This document shows, piece by piece, positions 16,893-25,465 of a stretch of 64,000 nucleotides of DNA (positions within the stretch are counted from its first letter, which is position 1; every line of letters begins with the position of its first letter). The translations under genes were made by a program, and so were the position numbers. The notes beneath the pieces were generated by a model. The model searched no databases. It was not told the origin of the DNA and saw only the letters and a program-made list of their open reading frames with translations. Source of the DNA: Nostoc calcicola FACHB-3891 (GTDB lineage Bacteria > Cyanobacteriota > Cyanobacteriia > Cyanobacteriales > Nostocaceae); contig NZ_JACJRQ010000019.1 of NCBI RefSeq assembly GCF_014697355.1, positions 1 to 64,000 on the forward strand, written 5' to 3'.

Positions 16893-17858
16893 CTAGTGGT
16901 CTGTCCCATTAGTTCCGATAAAAAAATCCCTGCCTTGCGTTGCCGATAGCCACCTTTTGCGCCAACTAGAGGTAGGTTCGAGGGAAGAAGCTTGTTGCTC
17001 TTGTTGTCGCCGCCTGAGTATAACTTCACTGGAATCGCTCAATTCAAAATCGCGGTAGGGAATGGCAGCACGAGTTAGTAGGTGTTCCTTCTCAGCTTGT
17101 GAGAGAGGGGAAGAGGAAGTGCAGAAGGGAAATTTCTCTCCCCTGCTCCCCTGCTCCCCTGCTCCCCATCCTCTTATATTTGCTGCCACAGTACCGGGCG
17201 ATCGCCTACCCACCGGTGGCGTAGAACCAATGGCCAACCCAGCAGACAAAAGTGCTGTGCGTACAGCAGCAGCACAAGAATAAGTGGCTAATAAACCATC
17301 TTGATGTAAACACAATGACAGCTGTTTAATAAATTCAACAGTCCATAATTGGGGACACTGTGGTGGTGAAAACGGATCGAGGAAGATTGCATCAGCCAAA
17401 AAATCCGACTCACGTACCAGGGCGATTGTCTTTCTAGCATCGCCAATTAGTAGCTTCGCTTTCAAGGAAGCTGTTTGCACCTGATTCTCAAAAGCTAGCT
17501 GGGACAAAATTTCAATGTAATTGCAGTTCCAATTGTCAAACAAATGATGAGCGATCGCAGCTTGTGGTACCGCTGCATTCAGTTCTAAACCGATTACTTC
17601 AATATTACAACTGGGATTTACTGCCCAAATTGTCTCCAAAGCAGCGGCGGTGTTATATCCCAAACCATAACAAACATCCAACAGCCGCAAAACTGGTTTT
17701 TGTGCCGCTGTAGTCAGTTGAGTGGGTTCCACAAACTTGAAAAAACTTTCCTGCTTAGCACCATAATGGCTGTGAAAGGATTCACCAAACTCTTGAGAAA
17801 CAAAAGTGAAGGAACCATCTGCTGTGACCTTAGGTGTAAAATTTTCTAAATTAGTCAT
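16893..17858 (-). CDS. mnmD: MnmD-like tRNA 5-methylaminomethyl-2-thiouridine methyltransferase
   Basis: 321 residues of the MnmC-like methyltransferase family (PF05430 type). It has an N-terminal YRSxxF-like region (VSQEFGESFHSHYGAKQESFFKF), a SAM site LRLLDVCYGLGYNTAAAL, the acidic ELNAAVP, the catalytic stretch DAIFLDPFSPP and the C-terminal GSTPPVGRRSPGTVA. It methylates the wobble uridine of tRNAs after the aminomethyl step; there is no oxidase domain here. Oddities: about 25 residues at 229-254 come from an in-frame G-run/C-run repeat, the stop TAG lies in the target duplication of the adjacent MITE, and the ATGACTAAT start abuts an ATTAGTCATTAGTC repeat. Confidence 0.85.
   Translation of the reverse strand: MTNLENFTPKVTADGSFTFVSQEFGESFHSHYGAKQESFFKFVEPTQLTTAAQKPVLRLLDVCYGLGYNTAAALETIWAVNPSCNIEVIGLELNAAVPQAAIAHHLFDNWNCNYIEILSQLAFENQVQTASLKAKLLIGDARKTIALVRESDFLADAIFLDPFSPPQCPQLWTVEFIKQLSLCLHQDGLLATYSCAAAVRTALLSAGLAIGSTPPVGRRSPGTVAANIRGWGAGEQGSRGEKFPFCTSSSPLSQAEKEHLLTRAAIPYRDFELSDSSEVILRRRQQEQQASSLEPTSSWRKRWLSATQGRDFFIGTNGTDH
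17096..17172. repeat. G-run/C-run repeat in frame inside the mnmD-like gene
   Basis: GAGAGGGGAAGAGG...CTCCCCTGCTCCCCTGCTCCCC, the intergenic palindrome family, in frame between the conserved block ending VAANI and the block starting KEHLLTRA. It encodes WGAGEQGSRGEKFPFCTSSS and causes no stop. Confidence 0.8.
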
Positions 17859-17928
17859 TAGTCATTAGTCATTTGTTTTTCCCCGCGTCCCCGCGTCTCC
17901 CCCATCTCCCTCATCTCCCCCATCTCCC

Positions 17929-18750
17929 ATGCCCAATTCCCAATTCGTTGTTTCCCCAGCTTGGCTGTTTGAACATCTAGAAGATCCCGAAATAGTTATT
18001 GTGGATTGTCGCTTTTCTCTAGCTGAACCACAACTAGGACAACAACAGTATCAAGAAAGTCATATTTTGGGGTCATATTATTTAGATTTGAATCAGGATC
18101 TTTCTAGTACAGTGGGTAAGCATGGCGGGAGACATCCTTTACCTCAGCCTAATGATATCGCTAACAAATTTGCAGCGATCGGGATCGATTATCAAAAAAC
18201 CCTGGTTGTAGCTTATGATGATTCCCGCTTTGCTTTTGCATCTCGTTTGTGGTGGCTGTTGCGCTATCTAGGACATGAACGAGTAGCTGTACTCGATGGA
18301 GGTTTTGCTGGATGGCAAAAGGCTGGGTATCCTGTTACGGATGTTATTCCTCCCTCCCGCATGGCGACATTTGTACCTGAAGTCCAAACAGAAAAAGTTG
18401 TAGATATTACAGCGGTGAAAAGCCGCAAAGATAGACCAGATGTCGTATTGGTAGATTCCAGAGAAAGCGATCGCTACCGAGGTGAACGAGAACCAATTGA
18501 TAAAATTGCCGGACATATTCCTGGTGCGGTTAACTATCCTTGGCAAGAAGTTACAGATTCTTCAGGTTACCTACTCCCCCAAGCAGAACAACGCCGTCGC
18601 TGGCAGAACCTAGAAACAGCCGAAGAAATCTTAGTTTATTGTGGCTCTGGCGTTACCGCTTGTGTGAATTTACTTTCTCTAGAATTAGCCGACATCAGCA
18701 AAGGTAAACTTTATGCTGGTAGCTGGAGTGATTGGATTTCTTATTTATAG
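17929..18750 (+). CDS. sseA: Thiosulfate/3-mercaptopyruvate sulfurtransferase (tandem rhodanese)
   Basis: 273 residues with two rhodanese domains. The N-terminal inactive domain spans about 1-140 (VIVDCRF, VLDGGFAGWQKAGYP) and the C-terminal catalytic domain about 160-273. The active-site loop CGSGVTA (Cys238) is typical of the mercaptopyruvate/thiosulfate family. It transfers sulfane sulfur in the cytoplasm. The start ATGCCCAATTCCCAATTC is built from the CCCATGCCCAATTCCC repeat, suggesting the repeat reshaped the N-terminus. The stop runs straight into a GTTAGGA heptamer array. Confidence 0.93.
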   Translation: MPNSQFVVSPAWLFEHLEDPEIVIVDCRFSLAEPQLGQQQYQESHILGSYYLDLNQDLSSTVGKHGGRHPLPQPNDIANKFAAIGIDYQKTLVVAYDDSRFAFASRLWWLLRYLGHERVAVLDGGFAGWQKAGYPVTDVIPPSRMATFVPEVQTEKVVDITAVKSRKDRPDVVLVDSRESDRYRGEREPIDKIAGHIPGAVNYPWQEVTDSSGYLLPQAEQRRRWQNLETAEEILVYCGSGVTACVNLLSLELADISKGKLYAGSWSDWISYL

Positions 18751-19036
18751 TTAGGAGTTAGGAGTTAGGAGTTAGGAGTTAGGAGTTAGGAGTTAGGAGT
18801 TAGGAATAAAAATTCATAACTCTTAGAGGATGTTTGAAAAGTATTGGGCGAATATAATTCGCTACTAAACAAGCAAAGTCTACCTGCGTGGACTAACACA
18901 AAACCAAGGTTTTCAAACCCACGTAAGTGGGTTTCGTCTGTGTAGCCGCGATTTCCAATCGCCCGGTTAGTAATAATTTAGACTTTTCAAACAACCTCTT
19001 AACTCTTAACTCCTAACTCCTAACTCCTAACTCCTA
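18750..19036. repeat. GTTAGGA heptamer palindrome between convergent genes
   Basis: Eight perfect GTTAGGA copies at 18750-18805, a short loop, then inverted units TAACTCTTAACTCC and further TAACTCC copies at 19000-19036. The 175-bp element at 18825-18999 splits it. Without that element the array forms one hairpin. It sits between converging genes, where it could act as a bidirectional terminator (inference). Confidence 0.8.
18825..18999. mobile_element. 175-bp MITE with 18-bp ends and 8-bp target duplication
   Basis: The left end AGAGGATGTTTGAAAAGT (18825-18842) and the reverse complement of the right end AGAGGTTGTTTGAAAAGT (18982-18999) match at 17 of 18 positions. They are flanked by perfect TAACTCTT at 18817-18824 and 19000-19007. 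The interior is non-coding and contains a CCCACGTAAGTGGG palindrome. It inserted into the inverted arm of a heptamer hairpin. The parent transposase is not in the window. Confidence 0.87.
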
Positions 19037-19052
19037 GCTCTCCTCACTTTTT

Positions 19053-20351
19053 TCAAAACCGACCTAATTGCAAATTATAATTAATGCTGAAGAACCAGCC
19101 ATCAAAATCAATATTTTGGGCGGTTGAACTACCCAAAGTTACCCCAGTCTGAACATTCATACTACTAGAATTGGATATTCGGTAATTTAGGTGCGCGAAT
19201 AGCCGATGAAATTGGTCTTCTCGATCGCGCTGTGTAAAGTCAGAGAAGTTCACTTGGTAGTCAATACCAACTTGGAGAGGCTTTTGCAAGTAGTAGTTTA
19301 GAGATAACCAAAAAGAATTGATGATGCGACTGCGACTTTGGGGGTCGGCAAAATTGAAGCTCAATTCGTAGAAGCTATCTAGCATTAATCTTGAGCTTAA
19401 GGGATCTCGCCGTCCGAAAGACAGTTGCAGGGAATTTTCGTTTAAAAAGCGATCGCCTGCTTTGAAGCTATTGGGGCGATCGCTGTTGTTGGCATAAAAT
19501 AACTGCTGATTGCTGAAACTGATTTCTCCGTACATTCGCCGCGATAGCTGCTGGTAAAGACCCAGATTAAATCGTAGCTGGTTGTAATGGTATTGCGACT
19601 GATCTAGATAACGAATGATGTTGCCATCAATTGAACCGTTTAAATAAGTTTTAGATCCCACAGGGAAATATGCAGACGCTAGTGTGAGTCCAGAAATAAT
19701 TAAACCATCTTCTGTTGGATTGTTTTTTGAGGAAAAAATGTTGGTCGTTTGGAAGTAACCTACACGACCTTGTAGATACCCGATGGGTTTAAATTTAGAC
19801 ACAGGTTGCAGTGGCAGTGGCTGTTGTTCTAGAGGCTTCAACCGCACGCGTAACCCCAATTCGCGATCGCTATCAGACTCAGACGGCTGTTTTGGCTGTT
19901 GCAGCAGGGTTCTTAGCCTCTCTAACCTTTGAGAACGATTTATCTCAGGTGGATTCAAAAGTTGTTCTGTTGAGTCTGGACGAGATGTAGGTAAATTACT
20001 TGGCTGCGATTCTAGCTGTGGGGGGTCATTTTGTTTTTGAGTATCCCCAGGTTCTGGATCTGGTGTTGGTTCTGGTTGTGTAATTTCTGGTGTTTGCTGT
20101 GCCAAATATAACTTTGCTTGGGAGTCCAAACTCTGCAACTCACCCGACTGCTTACACAAAGAGTTAATCTCTAGTTGCTCTAATTCCTGACATGCCCGAT
20201 CGCTTACCTGCGTAGTTGTTAAAGATGTAATTTTTGATGCCAAATCCTGATTTGGAGATTCTGCTGCATTTACTCTGATGCAACCCCAACTTCCACAACT
20301 GGAAGCTAAAAAAATCCAAACAAACAAATTTTTCCAGTTCTTGAGTCGCAT
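19053..20351 (-). CDS. Secreted proline/glutamine-rich protein with C-terminal beta-barrel (outer membrane candidate)
   Basis: 432 residues. The N-terminus has a basic start and hydrophobic core (LKNWKNLFVWIFLASSCGSW...VNAAES), a signal peptide. Residues about 30-175 are low-complexity, rich in Q, P, E and S. From about 190 alternating hydrophobic/aromatic strands follow (AYFPVGSKTYLNGSIDG; RMYGEISFSNQQLFY; WLSLNYYLQKPLQVGID), and the protein ends ...SINYNLQLGRF with a terminal Phe, as in outer-membrane barrels. No family recognised. Role unknown; a porin-like or secretion barrel is possible. Confidence 0.75.
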   Translation of the reverse strand: MRLKNWKNLFVWIFLASSCGSWGCIRVNAAESPNQDLASKITSLTTTQVSDRACQELEQLEINSLCKQSGELQSLDSQAKLYLAQQTPEITQPEPTPDPEPGDTQKQNDPPQLESQPSNLPTSRPDSTEQLLNPPEINRSQRLERLRTLLQQPKQPSESDSDRELGLRVRLKPLEQQPLPLQPVSKFKPIGYLQGRVGYFQTTNIFSSKNNPTEDGLIISGLTLASAYFPVGSKTYLNGSIDGNIIRYLDQSQYHYNQLRFNLGLYQQLSRRMYGEISFSNQQLFYANNSDRPNSFKAGDRFLNENSLQLSFGRRDPLSSRLMLDSFYELSFNFADPQSRSRIINSFWLSLNYYLQKPLQVGIDYQVNFSDFTQRDREDQFHRLFAHLNYRISNSSSMNVQTGVTLGSSTAQNIDFDGWFFSINYNLQLGRF

Positions 20352-21550
20352 CTTTTAGATCGCGTTGAGCGCGTTTAGCGAATGTAGACCTAGAAGCTTG
20401 ATCGTAAGTTCCGACTCAAAAAATACTATTGAGTGTATCTAGTTCAGCTTTTTAGGTATATACTGATATCTACAAACTAAAGTTACTCTTTTTCGGATTC
20501 CTTCCCACATTGTTTTTCCAGAATTATCTCCTCTGGTACAAGATTCCTTAATTATTCTTAAATAAATAGGTAGGAATAAACAAAGCAACATTACAAAATG
20601 TAAACATAACTGAAACTGTTGCCCATGAAAAATTACGAATCATGCCTATAAAAAATTAATTTTCATTGTGCTGACGTAACTTAACGCTCTTCTATCACCT
20701 TGAAACTTATAGTTTGTACAAATCATCTACTGTAGTATTTACAGTAATTGTCAGCAAATTTGATGCTAATAAAAAATTTTCTTAACTCAAAGAAAGTCTA
20801 GCAGAGAATTTTGGAGACTCCATCGTACTACTTTCATAAGAGTAATAGAAGAACGCCAGTAAAATACAGCTAGCAATTAACTTCATAACAGGCATCTAAA
20901 ACTTCTTGTTGGCTGAGGATATCGTAAAGTATTATCTGCTAAGACGATATCTGAAAGTTGATTGTTGTATTAAACAACTGTATATCCCCTAAAATCAGGG
21001 TTTACAAAGTTTAGTTTGAGATATTTTTCCCTTTTTTAAGATGTGTTAGCGGGAAGATACTGAAATATTGAACACTTGAAAAGATATCCTCTAAACCATT
21101 GTTTATTGAATTATTGATATTGTTCGTCAGTTTTGAAAGCTCCTCTAGACTTCATTTCATAAAACGGGAATTTGAGAATAAAAACTTAAACAAACTAAAT
21201 ACATACTTATTATTTGTTTATTTTGTCTATCAAATGTAGACTCAAGTGCAGATAATATTGACATCAAAAAGCTCGGTATAACAATTACCAGCAGCTTCAA
21301 TGCTCAGCGTATTTGGTATTAGTTGAAGTTTACAAGTTATGAAACTATGGCATTCCGCTTTGATTTTTGAACTTATTTACGTGGTGGGCGCAACGCAAGC
21401 GCGATAGGTAGGGAGGGAGGAGCCGGTACGGTTTTTTTGGTTCCCAAAATGAGCAGCTAGCTAAGTCAAGTGGCATTGGAGAGTAGGGAATAGGGAATCA
21501 GCCTTTTCGAGTTATATGAAGTTTTTTAAAAAATAAAATAGGAGTCCTAT
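20352..21550. other. 1.2-kb intergenic region between divergent exported-protein genes
   Basis: AT-rich, no credible gene. There is a small palindrome ACTGTA-GTATT-TACAGT at 20729-20745 that could be an operator. Near 21490-21545 the leader of the FecR gene has AGGAG 8 nt before its ATG. No transposon signature found. Confidence 0.5.
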
Positions 21551-22948
21551 ATGTTTAATAAATCTTTACCACTGTTAGTAATTGGTTTATGGGGAATTGT
21601 GGTGTTACCTTTGCCAGATCGGGTAAGTGCGGCAACTCCTCTAACACGAGCCGAGATTCAGAGTATACGTAACTTGGTACAACTAATACCCAAGAACAAA
21701 CTTAAGAAGCGTCCTGCACAAAAATCAGATGCGATGATTCCTGGGGATGGGTTGTCAACTGGTCAAGCTTCCCTAGCAGACTTGCGCTTTAACGACGGCT
21801 CATTGGCAAGAGTTGGGGAACAGGCTATCTTTCAATTTTTGCCCAAGACTCGCAGCTTTAGACTGTCAAACGGAACTGCGTTGCTGCTTATACCACCTGG
21901 AAGAGGGCAAACACGTATACAAACGCCAAGCGCAGCAGCGGCAATTCGTGGTTCAGCATTATTTGTACGTTATGACCAACAAACAGACACCACAGTTGTG
22001 GGTGCCCTGACAAATAGCGGCATTGAAGTTTCTAATAAGGAAGCTTCTCAAACTCAGGTGCTGCAAGCAGGACAGCTGATGGTTATAGTTAAAGGCAAAT
22101 TTCAGGGTTTATACGATTTTGATCTGAGAAATTTTTATGAAACTAGCGATCTAGTTCTGGGACTGGATTTAAATAGGCAAAATATGACACCTAATCCTGA
22201 CCCAGCGATCGCCAGCGTTCAAGCTGAAACTGCTGCGGCTTTACAAGCACAGTCGCCCATAACAGGTGAGGGAGTAGTTGAAAACCCATCTTTCTTACAG
22301 TTAACTGCTAGCCCCACAAATTCTACAGCCAACGATATTGTTACAAATGATTCCGCACTAGACCCCATCCAAGATGATTCCCCAGTAAACTCCTTTGAGG
22401 AAACAGGACAAATCCTATCAAACACTGAACAGGCTACTACAACGAGTAACAATAGCAACACAAAAGTTCAGACTAATAACGTTCCTATTGATTCTAGTGG
22501 AACCACAACCATACCTCAAACTCCCGTTGTAAATACGGGTAATGAAAACCCCGTTGTCAATACAGGTAATGATAACTCTGCCGGAGGCATGGGTAATGAT
22601 AACTCTGCCGGAGGCATGGGTAATGATAACTCTGCCGGAGGCATGGGTAATGATAACTCTGCCGGAGGCGCAGGTAATGATAACTCTGCCGGAGGCATGG
22701 GTAATGATAACTCTGCCGGAGGCGCGGGTAATGATAACTCTGCCGGAGGCGCAGGTAATGATAACTCTGCCGGAGGCGCAGGTAATGATAACTCTGCCGG
22801 AGGCGCAGGTAATGATAACTCTGCCGGAGGCGCGGGTAATGATAACTCTGCCGGAGGCGCGGGTAATGATAACTCTGCCGGAGGCGCGGGTAATGATAAC
22901 TCTGGTGGAGATACAGTACCTGACCCAAACCCTCCGGAAACTACATAA
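21551..22948 (+). CDS. FecR-domain exported protein with GNDNSAGG tandem repeats
   Basis: 465 residues. It has a signal peptide (LPLLVIGLWGIVVLPLPDRVSAA), then a FecR-like beta domain (about 60-200: ARVGEQAIFQFLPKTRSFRLSNGTALLLIPPG...IRGSALFVRYD), an Asn/Thr/Ser-rich linker, and a C-terminal array of 12 perfect 9-residue units GNDNSAGGM/A plus one degenerate unit. The cyanobacterial FecR fold is found in periplasmic proteins and is not limited to iron signalling. No sigma factor is adjacent. Good Shine-Dalgarno (AGGAG). Possibly a surface or matrix protein. Confidence 0.85.
   Translation: MFNKSLPLLVIGLWGIVVLPLPDRVSAATPLTRAEIQSIRNLVQLIPKNKLKKRPAQKSDAMIPGDGLSTGQASLADLRFNDGSLARVGEQAIFQFLPKTRSFRLSNGTALLLIPPGRGQTRIQTPSAAAAIRGSALFVRYDQQTDTTVVGALTNSGIEVSNKEASQTQVLQAGQLMVIVKGKFQGLYDFDLRNFYETSDLVLGLDLNRQNMTPNPDPAIASVQAETAAALQAQSPITGEGVVENPSFLQLTASPTNSTANDIVTNDSALDPIQDDSPVNSFEETGQILSNTEQATTTSNNSNTKVQTNNVPIDSSGTTTIPQTPVVNTGNENPVVNTGNDNSAGGMGNDNSAGGMGNDNSAGGMGNDNSAGGAGNDNSAGGMGNDNSAGGAGNDNSAGGAGNDNSAGGAGNDNSAGGAGNDNSAGGAGNDNSAGGAGNDNSAGGAGNDNSGGDTVPDPNPPETT
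22565..22912 (+). repeat. 27-bp tandem repeat array, 12 copies plus one partial
   Basis: The unit begins GGTAATGATAACTCTGCCGG and ends AGGC + ATG, GCA or GCG. Copies differ almost only at the final codon (Met or Ala). Because 27 is a multiple of three, other frames stay open through the array and yield long false ORFs. Confidence 0.95.
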
Positions 22949-23374
22949 AACTACTCAAGTACTCTGTGATATCAGGTTCGCCTAAATACTTACGATAAGA
23001 ATGACGCAAAGAGGGAGAGACGCTCTTACGCGGAGAATTTTGAATCGTAAGTGATTAGCCGGACTTGATATGATAGTGTGTCCCATCATTTAATCAGAGT
23101 GCTTGAAGCAAAAAGCCCACAAGGAAGAGGGAATCTAAAGCTTGTGGACTTACTTACCTGTTTCCAGGTGAGTCCCATACACAACTAAACCTTTCTACAA
23201 GGGACTCTACACCAAAAAAGTAATATTCCCTACGACCAGAAAGCATCTGCTAACGCTAGATTAAATCAAGGGCAAGACTTACACAGGGCATAGCGGATAT
23301 CCTTATATAGTTCACTGACATTTTGTGTGTAAGTTCTCAGGAACTAACTTGTTGCTAGAGAGATATAAAAATTT
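22949..23374. other. Intergenic region upstream of glutathione reductase
   Basis: 426 bp with no gene. The central part (23113-23207) can form three overlapping hairpins (separate entry). Otherwise nothing recognised. Confidence 0.5.
23113..23207 (+). ncRNA. Candidate structured RNA with competing hairpins
   Basis: Hairpin A pairs AAGCCCACAAG (23113-23123) with CTTGTGGACTT (23141-23151). Hairpin B pairs GGACT (23146-23150)/ACCTG with CAGGT/AGTCC (to 23175). Hairpin C pairs GAGTCCC (23170-23176) with GGGACTC (23201-23207). B shares bases with both A and C, so A plus C excludes B. It could be a small RNA or a switch in the gor leader. No known Rfam family recognised. Confidence 0.3.
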
Positions 23375-24754
23375 ATGACTTTTGATTACGACCTATTTGT
23401 AATTGGTGCGGGTTCTGGAGGTTTGGCAGCTTCCAAGCGGGCGGCTAGCTACGGGGCAAAAGTGGCGATCGCCGAATATGATTTAGTTGGCGGAACTTGT
23501 GTCATTCGCGGTTGTGTTCCTAAAAAACTCATGGTTTATGGCTCTCACTTTCCTGCACTCTTCACTGACGCCTCAGGCTATGGCTGGAAAGTGGGTAATG
23601 CAGAATTGAACTGGGAACATTTCATTACATCTATAGATAAAGAAGTTCGCCGACTGTCGCAAGTACATATCAGCTTTTTAGAAAAAGCCGGAGTAGAACT
23701 AATTCCTGGTCGTGCCGCATTGGTAGATCCTCACACAGTAGAACTTGATGGACGCAAAATTACAGCAGACAAAATTTTAGTTGCTGTTGGTGGACGTCCC
23801 ATGAAACCAGATTTACCAGGAATGGAATATGGTATTACCTCTAACGAAATCTTTCATCTCAAAGAACAACCAAAACACATTGCCATTATTGGCGCTGGTT
23901 ATATTGGCACAGAATTCGCCTGTATTATGCGCGGTTTAGGTTCTGAAGTAACGCAAATTATCAGAGGTGAAAAGATTTTGAAGGGATTTGATGAGGACAT
24001 CCGCACAGATATTCAAGAAGGTATGAAGCAGCATGGAATTCAGGTGATTAACAATAATGTGGTAGAAAGAGTTGAACGCGTGCCAGAAGGGGTGAAACTG
24101 ACTTTATCAGGAGAAAATCAAGAACCAGTAATTGCTGATGTGTTTTTAATAGCCACTGGTCGGACTCCAAATGTAGATGGACTAGGTTTAGAAAATGCTG
24201 GGGTTAATTTTGTCCCTAGTTCTATAGAAGGACCAGGATACACCAGCACAAATGCGATCGCAGTCAATGAATATAGTCAAACCAGTCAACCGAATATCTT
24301 TGCTGTTGGCGATGTCACCGATCGAATTAATTTAACTCCCGTAGCAGTTGGTGAAGGTCGCGCCTTTGCTGATAGCGAATTCGGCAATAATCGCCGAGCC
24401 TTCAATTATCAAAACGTGCCCACAGCCGTATTTTCTACCCCAGAAGCCTCAACAGTAGGCTGGACAGAAGCCGAAGCTAGGGAGAAACTCGGCGACGAGT
24501 CCGTAAAAATTTATCGCGCTCGCTTCCGCTCTATGTACCACAGTTTGACCGGCAAGCAAGAGAAGACAATGATGAAATTAGTAGTTGATAGCAACACCGA
24601 TAAAGTGCTAGGCGCTCACATGGTGGGTGAACATGCAGCTGAAATCATTCAAGGTGTAGCGATCGCTGTCAACATGGGCGCAACCAAAAAAGACTTTGAC
24701 GCGACTGTTGCCATACATCCCTCGGTAGCTGAAGAATTTGTCACAATGCGATAA
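23375..24754 (+). CDS. gor: Glutathione reductase (NADPH)
   Basis: 459 residues. FAD motif VIGAGSGGLAAS, redox disulfide GGTCVIRGCVPKK (Cys42, Cys47), NAD(P) motif AIIGAGYIGTEFA, second FAD motif FAVGDVTDRINLTPVA, and C-terminal AIHPSVAEEFVT carrying the catalytic His-Glu pair. Cyanobacterial type, reducing GSSG in the cytoplasm. Intact and of family length. Confidence 0.96.
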   Translation: MTFDYDLFVIGAGSGGLAASKRAASYGAKVAIAEYDLVGGTCVIRGCVPKKLMVYGSHFPALFTDASGYGWKVGNAELNWEHFITSIDKEVRRLSQVHISFLEKAGVELIPGRAALVDPHTVELDGRKITADKILVAVGGRPMKPDLPGMEYGITSNEIFHLKEQPKHIAIIGAGYIGTEFACIMRGLGSEVTQIIRGEKILKGFDEDIRTDIQEGMKQHGIQVINNNVVERVERVPEGVKLTLSGENQEPVIADVFLIATGRTPNVDGLGLENAGVNFVPSSIEGPGYTSTNAIAVNEYSQTSQPNIFAVGDVTDRINLTPVAVGEGRAFADSEFGNNRRAFNYQNVPTAVFSTPEASTVGWTEAEAREKLGDESVKIYRARFRSMYHSLTGKQEKTMMKLVVDSNTDKVLGAHMVGEHAAEIIQGVAIAVNMGATKKDFDATVAIHPSVAEEFVTMR

Positions 24755-24823
24755 CTAGGTCATTAGTCCTTTGTCTTTGGTAAATGACCAATGACTAAGG
24801 ACAACCCCAATGGGAAAACTCGG

Positions 24824-25465
24824 ATGCCTACACAGTATATTTACTTACACGGTTTTGTTTCCAGTCCCAAATCTGCCAAAGCACAGTACATAGGCGATCG
24901 CTTTACCGAAATTCACACAGAACTGAAAATTCCCGATTTGAATGCTGGGGATTTTTCCCAGTTGACAATCACTCGTCAAATCGCTCAAGTTGCAGCAGAA
25001 CTTCCGAAAGATTCTACACCAGTAACGCTTATCGGCTCAAGTTTGGGTGGTTTGATTGCTGCTCACCTAGCACAGCAACATTTACAAATACAACGTTTAG
25101 TCTTGCTAGCCCCAGCTTTTGGGTTTTTATCCCATTGGTTACTCAAATTCACAGATGAGGAAATACACCGTTGGCAGCAAGAAAAATATCTCATGGTGTA
25201 CCACTATGGGGAAGGGCGATCGCTTCCCTTAAGTTACGATTTTGTCACAGATGCGGCTCAATACCAAGAAGAACTTTTGCAACGTCCCATCCCCACGCTA
25301 ATTTTGCATGGAAAAAACGATGAAGTTATCCCTGTTGAAGCAAGTCGTAACTTTCAGCTATCGCGTCCTTGGGTGGAGTTAGTCGAACTTAACAGCGACC
25401 ACGCCTTGGGTAATGTTATGGAAGAAATTTGGCAAGCAATTCGCCTCTTCTGGCAATTACCTTGA
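24824..25465 (+). CDS. YqiA/UPF0227-type alpha/beta hydrolase (esterase)
   Basis: About 213 residues from MPTQYIYLHGF. The oxyanion-side motif YLHGFVSSPKSAKA, nucleophile GSSLGG, acid ILHGKNDEVIP and catalytic His in NSDHALG complete a triad. An ATG 33 nt upstream (24791) lies inside an AATGACCAATGACTAAGGAC repeat and would add repeat-coded residues, so the internal ATG is preferred. It is 69 bp after gor on the same strand and could be cotranscribed. Substrate unknown. Confidence 0.85.
   Translation: MPTQYIYLHGFVSSPKSAKAQYIGDRFTEIHTELKIPDLNAGDFSQLTITRQIAQVAAELPKDSTPVTLIGSSLGGLIAAHLAQQHLQIQRLVLLAPAFGFLSHWLLKFTDEEIHRWQQEKYLMVYHYGEGRSLPLSYDFVTDAAQYQEELLQRPIPTLILHGKNDEVIPVEASRNFQLSRPWVELVELNSDHALGNVMEEIWQAIRLFWQLP

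Noticed and set aside
18750..18805. Heptamer array as CRISPR or satellite origin
   Set aside because: 7-bp units without spacers; typical cyanobacterial short tandem repeat.
20729..20745. ACTGTA-N5-TACAGT as a LexA or NtcA site
   Set aside because: Matches neither consensus well and no regulated gene lies close; kept only as a note in the intergenic entry.
22542..22985. 147-codon frame (and a 123-codon minus frame) over the 27-bp array
   Set aside because: Shadow frames kept open because the unit is a multiple of three; no start signal or coding logic outside the array.
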